A stretch of DNA of 64,000 nucleotides from assembly GCF_900112425.1 (NCBI RefSeq), contig NZ_FOLP01000009.1, positions 1-64,000 of the forward strand, read 5' to 3'. Both the position numbers and the translations under genes were made by a program. The notes below the pieces were generated by a model. That model ran no database searches, was not told the origin of the DNA, and saw nothing but the letters and a program-made list of their open reading frames with translations. This stretch comes from Variovorax sp. OK212. Lineage in GTDB: Bacteria > Pseudomonadota > Gammaproteobacteria > Burkholderiales > Burkholderiaceae_C. Each line of letters opens with the position of its first letter. Position 1 is the stretch's first letter. Shown in pieces: positions 59,037 through 64,000 of the stretch.

Positions 59037-59999
59037 TCAGGCCTGCACCGCGCCCGCCGCACCTGCCATGCCCGCTACGCCCGCCATGCCCGATGCGCCC
59101 GCCTTCATGCGCGCGATGAGCCACCGCCCCGCGGGTCCGGGCGGCGCCGATGCGGGGTGCACCGCGGCCATGGTCAACGGCGTGCCTTCGCGGGGCATGT
59201 CCTCGATGTCGAGCCGCACCAGCTTGCCCGAGGCAATGTCCTGCTCGACCATGTGCAGCGGCATGCTGCCCCAGCCGACGCCGTCTCTCAGGAACGCATG
59301 CTTGGTCGAAAGGTCGGCCAGGCGCCAGGTCGACGGCGACAGCACGCCGAAGTCCTGCCCCGCGAGCAACGGCGAACGGTCGGTCAGCACCAGCTGCACG
59401 TGCCTGGCCAAGGCATCGCGGGGGATCCGCCCCGCCCAGGCCGCAAGCGGATGCGCCGGTGCCGCGACCATCACCAGCAGCACCTGGCCCAGCCGCTCGC
59501 TCGTGAGCGACGGGAAGGCCATCGGCAGGACGCTGAGAAAGCCCAGGCTGCAGCGGCCGTCCATCACGGGCTGGTACGCGGCGCCCAGGCCTTCGACGAA
59601 GAGCCGCAGCGGCGTGAGCGGGAAGCGGGTTGCGAACTCCTTCGCCGCCTCGGTGATCGCGGCGGTGGGGAAGAACACGTCGACCACCACCGAGAGCTCG
59701 GCCTCCAGGCCCGCGGACATCAGCCGCGCGCGTGCCTTCAGCGTGTCCACGCCCGACACGATGTTGCGCGAGTCCGCCAGCAGCAGCACGCCTTCGGGCG
59801 TGAGCTTGGGGTAGCGCCCGGAGCGGTCGAACAGCACCACGCCGATCTGCGCCTCCAGGCTGCCGACCCAGCCGCTCACGGCCGACTGCACGCGGTTGAG
59901 CTTGCGGGCCGCGGCCGAGAAGCTGCCTTCGTCCACGGCGGCGATGAAGGTGCGGAGCTGGTCGAGTGAAACGCCGTCGAGCATGGAATGCGGATTCAT
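59037..59999 (-). CDS. LysR-family regulator
   Basis: A 320-residue regulator: the helix-turn-helix in LDQLRTFIAAVDEGSFSAAA, RKLNRVQSAVSGWVGSLEAQ, and the effector domain beyond residue 95. The ATG at 59999 (MNPHSMLDG) is preferred to 60026, with AAAAGGAG upstream. The last 20 residues, GASGMAGVAGMAGAAGAVQA, come from a degenerate 9-bp tandem repeat and extend past the normal end. It is divergent from the NADPH-reductase gene with 103 nt between, so it probably controls that gene. Confidence 0.87.
   Translation of the reverse strand: MNPHSMLDGVSLDQLRTFIAAVDEGSFSAAARKLNRVQSAVSGWVGSLEAQIGVVLFDRSGRYPKLTPEGVLLLADSRNIVSGVDTLKARARLMSAGLEAELSVVVDVFFPTAAITEAAKEFATRFPLTPLRLFVEGLGAAYQPVMDGRCSLGFLSVLPMAFPSLTSERLGQVLLVMVAAPAHPLAAWAGRIPRDALARHVQLVLTDRSPLLAGQDFGVLSPSTWRLADLSTKHAFLRDGVGWGSMPLHMVEQDIASGKLVRLDIEDMPREGTPLTMAAVHPASAPPGPAGRWLIARMKAGASGMAGVAGMAGAAGAVQA
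59046..59105 (-). repeat. degenerate 9-bp tandem repeat at LysR 3' end
   Basis: Units such as GCCATGCCC and GCTACGCCC alternate through the last codons of the LysR gene and encode a Gly/Ala/Met/Val tail. Confidence 0.6.
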
Positions 60000-60102
60000 C
60001 CCAAAAGGAGATGGGTCGAATCTCAATATACCGTCTTTTCAGATCGGACCGAAGCGCCCACCATTGGCCTATCGATCAACGAACACCTCACGGAAAGCTC
60101 CC

Positions 60103-60693
60103 ATGACCTACGCCATCATCGGCACCGGCAACGTCGGTTCCGCCCTTGCCCGCCACTTCGCCCGCGTCGGCATCGACGTGGCCATTGCCAACACCCGCGG
60201 CCCCGGCTCGCTCGCCGCGCTGGCGGAAGAACTCGGCGGCCATGTCACCGCGGTCGCGCTGCCCGAGGCCCTTGCCGCCGACGTCGTGATCCTGGCCGTG
60301 CCGTTTCGCGCGCACGTCGATGTGGCACGTGCGGCCACCCAGGGCTGGACCGGAAAGATCGTCGTGGACGCGATGAACACCTATGGCATTGCGCCGGAAG
60401 AACTGAAGGGCCAGGCCTCCAGCGACGTGGTGGCGGGCGCGTTCCCGGGCGCGAAGGTGGTCAAGACCTTCAACCAGCTGCCCGCGAAGCTGCTGGCGGC
60501 CGACCCTGCCGACAACGGCGGGCGTCGCGTGATGTTCGTGGCGGGCAACGACGAGGCGGCCAGCGCATCGGTCGCGCAGCTGGTGGACGCGCTGGGCTTT
60601 GCGCCCATCGCGCTTGGCAGGATCGACGAAGGCGGCGCATTGCTGGCACTCGGTGGACCGCTGGTGCTGAAGAACCTCGTCAAGCTCGGCTGA
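60103..60693 (+). CDS. NAD(P)-binding oxidoreductase (F420-NADP reductase-like fold)
   Basis: A 196-residue Rossmann protein: MTYAIIGTGNVGSALARHFA (GxGxxG), VDVAIANTRGPGSLAALAEE, VILAVPFRAHVDVARAATQG, KVVKTFNQLPAKLLA and RRVMFVAGNDEAASASVAQL. This is the NADPH-dependent F420 reductase-like family. Betaproteobacteria generally lack F420, so a flavin or other electron acceptor is more likely. It is divergent from the LysR regulator, its probable controller. A GAAAGCTCCC leader precedes the ATG. Confidence 0.85.
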   Translation: MTYAIIGTGNVGSALARHFARVGIDVAIANTRGPGSLAALAEELGGHVTAVALPEALAADVVILAVPFRAHVDVARAATQGWTGKIVVDAMNTYGIAPEELKGQASSDVVAGAFPGAKVVKTFNQLPAKLLAADPADNGGRRVMFVAGNDEAASASVAQLVDALGFAPIALGRIDEGGALLALGGPLVLKNLVKLG

Positions 60694-60753
60694 ACCGACG
60701 CGGCGGCGGCGCTGCGCGCCCTTCTGAATCTGCAGCTGCAGCTACGGCTACAG

Positions 60754-61377
60754 CTACAGCACGAACCAGCCGACCGCCACGTAGTGGCTCGCGGTGCCCG
60801 CCAGCACGAACAGGTGCCAGGCCCCGTGCGCGTGCCGGAAGCCTTGCCGGTTGCGATAGAACACCGTGCCCGCCGTGTACAGCACGCCGCCGGCCAGCAG
60901 CCACATCAGTCCGGCGGTGTCGAGCCGCGCGGCCAGCGGCACGGCCGCGAGCACGCCGAGCCAGCCCATGCCGATGTACAGCCACAGCGGGGGAGGCTTG
61001 GGCGCGCCGCCCTTGGCCGGCGCCAGCTCGCGCCAGATGCCGAAGAGCGCCGCGCTCCAGATGATCGCCAGCAGCAGGCCGCCCCACACGCCCTGCAGCG
61101 TGACCAGCGCAAAGGGCGTGTAGGTGCCCGCGATCAGCAGGTAGATGGCGCAATGGTCCGCCCGCTCCCACATGCGCTTGAGCCGACCGCGCGTGCTGTG
61201 GAAGAGGGTGGAGGCCGCGTACAGCGCCACCGCCGAGAGCGAGAACACCAGCGCCCCCGCGATGCGCGCGGGGTCGCCGGTGGGCACGGTCTTCGCGAGC
61301 AGCAACGCTGCCGCGGGCAGCGCGAGCAGCAGGCCGAGCAGGTGGCTGTAGCCGTTGAGTCTTTCGCCAGGGTACAT
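60754..61377 (-). CDS. hemolysin III (PAQR/TrhA) family membrane protein
   Basis: A 207-residue protein with seven helices: the opener MYPGERLNGYSHLLGLLLAL, STLFHSTRGRLKRMWERADH, CAIYLLIAGTYTPFALVTLQ, and HAHGAWHLFVLAGTASHYVA with conserved His. These His/Asp residues bind zinc in the PAQR superfamily. Bacterial members (YqfA/TrhA) maintain membrane energy and fluidity rather than lyse red cells. The end is followed by a short CTACAG/CTGCAG hexamer run (60731-60760). It precedes a glycerophosphodiesterase on the same strand, possibly a shared lipid theme. Confidence 0.88.
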   Translation of the reverse strand: MYPGERLNGYSHLLGLLLALPAAALLLAKTVPTGDPARIAGALVFSLSAVALYAASTLFHSTRGRLKRMWERADHCAIYLLIAGTYTPFALVTLQGVWGGLLLAIIWSAALFGIWRELAPAKGGAPKPPPLWLYIGMGWLGVLAAVPLAARLDTAGLMWLLAGGVLYTAGTVFYRNRQGFRHAHGAWHLFVLAGTASHYVAVGWFVL

Positions 61378-61422
61378 GGGGTGCGCGGCCTGCTGTCTTC
61401 GGTCTGCTTGCGGTGCGGCGCC

Positions 61423-62874
61423 TCAGCGGCCCGTTTCCGTCAGGTACGCCTTGCGCGCGGCGAAGGCGGTGTTCGCGAAGTCCGAGAACACGCCGTCGAT
61501 GCCCGCGCGGAAGTACAGCAGGTACTCGGCCACGGGGTCGCCCTTGTACAGGCCGGCCAGGTACTTGGCTTCATTGCGGAAGGTGTAGCTGTGCACGAAG
61601 AGGCCGGCCTTGTGGGCGTCGGCGATCAGCGCGGTGGGCTTCACGGTGTTCACGTCGGCCAGGCCCTTGTTGGGCGTCACGAAGGGCGCGATGGTGTGCG
61701 CCATGACCTGCGGCTTCCACGGGCCGATGCCGTCGGCATAGGTCTTCACCTCGGCCAGGCCGGCGGGCGTGAGCATCTCGCCGAACCACTTCGGGTTGCC
61801 GGCCAGCGTCCAGCTGTAGGGGCGGCCGTCGACGAAGGTGTAGACGTCGTTGGTCACGTAGATCATCTCGCCCGTCTGGTAGTTGACGTCGTTGCCGTCC
61901 ACCAGTTGCACCGCGCGCGCCTTCAGGCCCGCCGAGCGCAGGTACTTCAGGCTCTCGGGCTCGAAGCTCTGCACGAAGATCGGCGCGTCCTTGCGGTTGA
62001 GGTCGTTGAAATTCATGATCTTCAACAGCGCGTCTTCCAGCGGGTGGCTGCCCACCGGGCCGCAGCCGTTGGCAATGGCCTGCGCGTTGTTCCAGATCGG
62101 GTTCTTCGTTTCCGGATACACGGTGAGCGCGCGGCCGGTGGAGGCGCTCTTGGCCTTGGCGATGTCGATGACTTCCTGGAAGCTCAGGATCGGCAGCTTG
62201 CCGTTGAGGTCGGTGGGGCGCAGGTCCTTGGCGTCGTAGGTGGTGCCGCGGATCCATTGGCGCAGCTCGTCCATGGTGAAGTCGGTGATGGACCAGTCGT
62301 CGGTGTGGTCCTCGCCGTCGACGATGAGCGACTTGAGCACCGACTTCGAATCGCTCGGGTCGGTCAGGTCGCTCAGGTACTGGGCCGGGCCGTTGGCTGC
62401 GATGGGCGGGTACGTGACGTTGACCAGCACGCCCTTCACCGTGCGCTTGCGCCCGGCGACGGTGGCGTTGGTCTTGGCCACGTCGGCCACGTTGGTGTTG
62501 TCGCTCAGCCAGGGGTTGTGGCGCGCCACCAGCACGCAGTCCTTCGTGAGGTGCAGGTCGGTCTCCAGCGAATCGGCACCGGCGTCGGCCGCGGCTTCGT
62601 AGGCGGTCCTTGTTTCTTCCGGATACAGGCCCGGCAGGCCGCGGTGGCCGATGACCAGGGGCACGGAACCGTCGAGCGTGCCCAGCGGCGCGGGTGCGGG
62701 CGGGGCCGGGGCTGGCGCCGGGGCCGGCGGGAGCACCGGAAACGCGATGCCGCCGCCACCGTTGCCGCCGCCACAGGCGGCGATCACGAGGCAGCCGCCG
62801 ACAGCGGCAATGGCCGCCACGACGGCGCGAACCGGACGGGGGGCGGGTGCAGGAACGCTCTTCGTTGTTGTCAT
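61423..62874 (-). CDS. glycerophosphodiester phosphodiesterase lipoprotein
   Basis: A 483-residue lipoprotein. The signal is VVAAIAAVGGCLVIAACGGG with the lipid Cys, then a Gly/Pro/Ala linker (PAPAPAPAPPAPAP). The catalytic TIM-barrel begins VPLVIGHRGLPGLYPEETRT, then ADSLETDLHLTKDCVLVARH, with metal ligands and catalytic His in HRG, ETD and ARH. Later blocks are FVQSFEPESLKYLRSAGL and GIDGVFSDFANTAF. It hydrolyses glycerophosphodiesters to glycerol-3-phosphate and an alcohol at the cell surface. The product of phospholipid turnover links it to the phospholipase C unit at 16420-20982, although it is 40 kb away. Confidence 0.9.
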   Translation of the reverse strand: MTTTKSVPAPAPRPVRAVVAAIAAVGGCLVIAACGGGNGGGGIAFPVLPPAPAPAPAPPAPAPLGTLDGSVPLVIGHRGLPGLYPEETRTAYEAAADAGADSLETDLHLTKDCVLVARHNPWLSDNTNVADVAKTNATVAGRKRTVKGVLVNVTYPPIAANGPAQYLSDLTDPSDSKSVLKSLIVDGEDHTDDWSITDFTMDELRQWIRGTTYDAKDLRPTDLNGKLPILSFQEVIDIAKAKSASTGRALTVYPETKNPIWNNAQAIANGCGPVGSHPLEDALLKIMNFNDLNRKDAPIFVQSFEPESLKYLRSAGLKARAVQLVDGNDVNYQTGEMIYVTNDVYTFVDGRPYSWTLAGNPKWFGEMLTPAGLAEVKTYADGIGPWKPQVMAHTIAPFVTPNKGLADVNTVKPTALIADAHKAGLFVHSYTFRNEAKYLAGLYKGDPVAEYLLYFRAGIDGVFSDFANTAFAARKAYLTETGR

Positions 62875-63060
62875 GTGCGGTCTTGGGATGGTTGTGGAAG
62901 GAGATCGAAAGCCGCCGGATGCTAGGTTTGGCCCATGACGGGACAGTGACCGGCAAACTTTTCCAACACTGCGAATCACCCGCGACCACAACCGTCCGCA
63001 ACAGACCACTACCAAGAGCTCTCGAGCAGCTTTACCGAACCGCGCCGTGCTGGCGCCCGC

Positions 63061-63831
63061 TCAGGGCCGCGTCCCCACCAGCACCGGCTGGAAGAACGCA
63101 TCGTCGATGCGCCGCACCTGCGCCAGCCCCGCCTCGCGCATGAGTTCGCACAGCCGCGTCGTCGACACCGCGTAGTAGCGCGAGCGCATCACGCGCGTGC
63201 GCACCTCGCGGGTCGCGAGGTCTTCGGTGACGAAGAAGAAGCCCAGGTCGTAATGCGCGCCCCGGCCGCCGTCGTCGAAGTCCCACACCTGGAACAGCAC
63301 GTGCCGCTGCCCGTTCTCGACGCGCGCGCCGTAGTGCTTCACGAGGTTGCTGCCGCGCGCCTCGCTGTCGTAGTCGCGCACGCTGACCACGCAGCCGCCC
63401 CCGGGGCGCAGGCAGGCGGTCATCTGGCGCAGGGCGGTGAGCAGGTCGTCGTCGGTCTGCAGGTGCGGCATCGAGTTGTCGCACGACATCACGATGTCGA
63501 AGCCGCCGCCGTGGTGCGTGTGCGCCTCGCGCATGTCGCACACAGAGAAGGCGATGCCGAGGCGGCGCGCCTGGGCCTCGCTGCGCGCGCGGTCGATCTC
63601 GCGCGCGGACAGGTCCGACGCCGTCACCCCGTGGCCGAGCGCGGCGAGCCCGAGCGCCTGCGTGCCGATGCCGCACGACACGTCGAGCACCTTGCGGGGC
63701 TTGCCCTGGCCAGGCCATTCGGCCTCGATGAGCTGCGAGAGCCGCTCGCCCTGTGCGCGGATGCTCTCGTTCCAGTCCGGATAGATCAGGTGGTAGAGCG
63801 GTGCGAGGGTGTCGTAGAAGTTGTCGGTCAT
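63061..63831 (-). CDS. class I SAM-dependent methyltransferase
   Basis: A 256-residue cytoplasmic enzyme. The start MTDNFYDTLAPLYHLIYPDW precedes motif I KVLDVSCGIGTQALGLAALG near residue 50. FDIVMSCDNSMPHLQTDDDL holds the motif IV/acidic loop, and LRPGGGCVVSVRDYDSE is motif VI. The fold is that of a small-molecule (glycine/sarcosine- or UbiE-like) methyltransferase; substrate unknown. It lies 4 nt after the macro-domain gene stop, so the two are co-translated. Confidence 0.88.
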   Translation of the reverse strand: MTDNFYDTLAPLYHLIYPDWNESIRAQGERLSQLIEAEWPGQGKPRKVLDVSCGIGTQALGLAALGHGVTASDLSAREIDRARSEAQARRLGIAFSVCDMREAHTHHGGGFDIVMSCDNSMPHLQTDDDLLTALRQMTACLRPGGGCVVSVRDYDSEARGSNLVKHYGARVENGQRHVLFQVWDFDDGGRGAHYDLGFFFVTEDLATREVRTRVMRSRYYAVSTTRLCELMREAGLAQVRRIDDAFFQPVLVGTRP

Positions 63832-63835
63832 GCGC

Positions 63836-64000
63836 TCATTCTGCGGAGCCGGCGCGCAGCGCGGCCTCGTACACCGCGAGGTCGCTCGCCGAGAAGCAGC
63901 AGAACACCACCTCCTCGACCGACGTTTCGCCCTGCAGCGCCTCGCGCACGGTGGTCACCGCCACGCCGGCCGCCAGCTCGACCGGATAGCCGTAGATGCC
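63836..64000 (-). CDS. macro-domain protein, C-terminal part
   Basis: The 54 visible residues, beginning GIYGYPVELAAGVAVTTVRE and ending in EEVVFCCFSASDLAVYEAAL, match the end of the YmdB/O-acetyl-ADP-ribose deacetylase macro domain. In these enzymes the GIYGYP loop binds ADP-ribose. They remove O-acetyl-ADP-ribose or ADP-ribose marks. The N-terminus lies beyond the window. It is immediately upstream of, and tightly coupled to, the methyltransferase gene. Confidence 0.85.
   Translation of the reverse strand, partial: GIYGYPVELAAGVAVTTVREALQGETSVEEVVFCCFSASDLAVYEAALRAGSAE

Noticed and set aside
56291..59119. 942-residue plus-strand open frame
   Set aside because: It lies opposite the siderophore receptor and has shadow-type composition.

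Overview
The window is a high-GC chromosomal segment from a betaproteobacterium. The dense regulator/target pairs, the Tat-exported and lipoprotein enzymes with poly-Gly tails, and the DUF4331-TPR-HupE and MsrB-DipZ clusters together suggest the Comamonadaceae, probably Variovorax or a close relative. That placement is inference from gene content; no rRNA or marker gene is present. No tRNA, rRNA, CRISPR array or riboswitch was found.

Positions 1-5500 are accessory DNA. An IS3-family element, cut by the window edge, abuts the 3' end of a HINT (intein-like) pretoxin reading frame. A row of ten short, mostly unknown genes follows, one resembling the Imm22 immunity family and one a DUF2846-type lipoprotein. 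A degenerate repeat (about GTCGGCCAANACCRGACATTCG) lies in almost every gap between these genes, always in the same orientation. This looks like a decayed polymorphic-toxin locus with an orphan immunity/cargo cassette array. It ends at a housekeeping DTW-domain tRNA-modifying enzyme (5507).

Positions 6150-11250 hold an MFS transporter remnant broken by an ACTGG repeat expansion, then a four-gene unit: DUF4331, Gly-rich lipoprotein, TPR protein and HupE/UreJ-type membrane protein. Positions 11370-25370 carry a rifampin ADP-ribosyltransferase, a LysR/epoxide-hydrolase-like/SDR module, a DeoR regulator, a phospholipase C unit with a phosphodiesterase-like lipoprotein, an ArsR-SRPBCC operon divergent from a class A beta-lactamase, and an AraC/epimerase pair.

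Positions 25384-36249 form a complete-looking deoxyribose uptake and catabolism regulon: ABC permease, ATPase, binding protein, second permease, PfkB kinase, RbsD/FucU mutarotase, fused two-domain aldehyde dehydrogenase and deoxyribose-phosphate aldolase, with a divergent DeoR-type regulator. Two matching inverted repeats lie between deoC and that regulator. A separate perfect LacI-type palindrome precedes the mutarotase gene.

Positions 36275-47755 contain further regulator/enzyme pairs (AraC with SDR/VOC; MocR with PaiB), an exported MsrB next to DipZ and a small molybdopterin-domain protein (a likely envelope redox-repair group), a bestrophin and an orphan ModA-like binding protein. Positions 48005-58972 hold a two-partner secretion adhesin (TpsA/TpsB) in line with its own ExbB-ExbD-TonB set, convergent with a PepSY protein, a TonB-dependent siderophore receptor and a DUF2946 protein. 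The end carries a LysR/reductase pair, a hemolysin III protein, a lipoprotein glycerophosphodiesterase, a methyltransferase and the C-terminus of a macro-domain protein.
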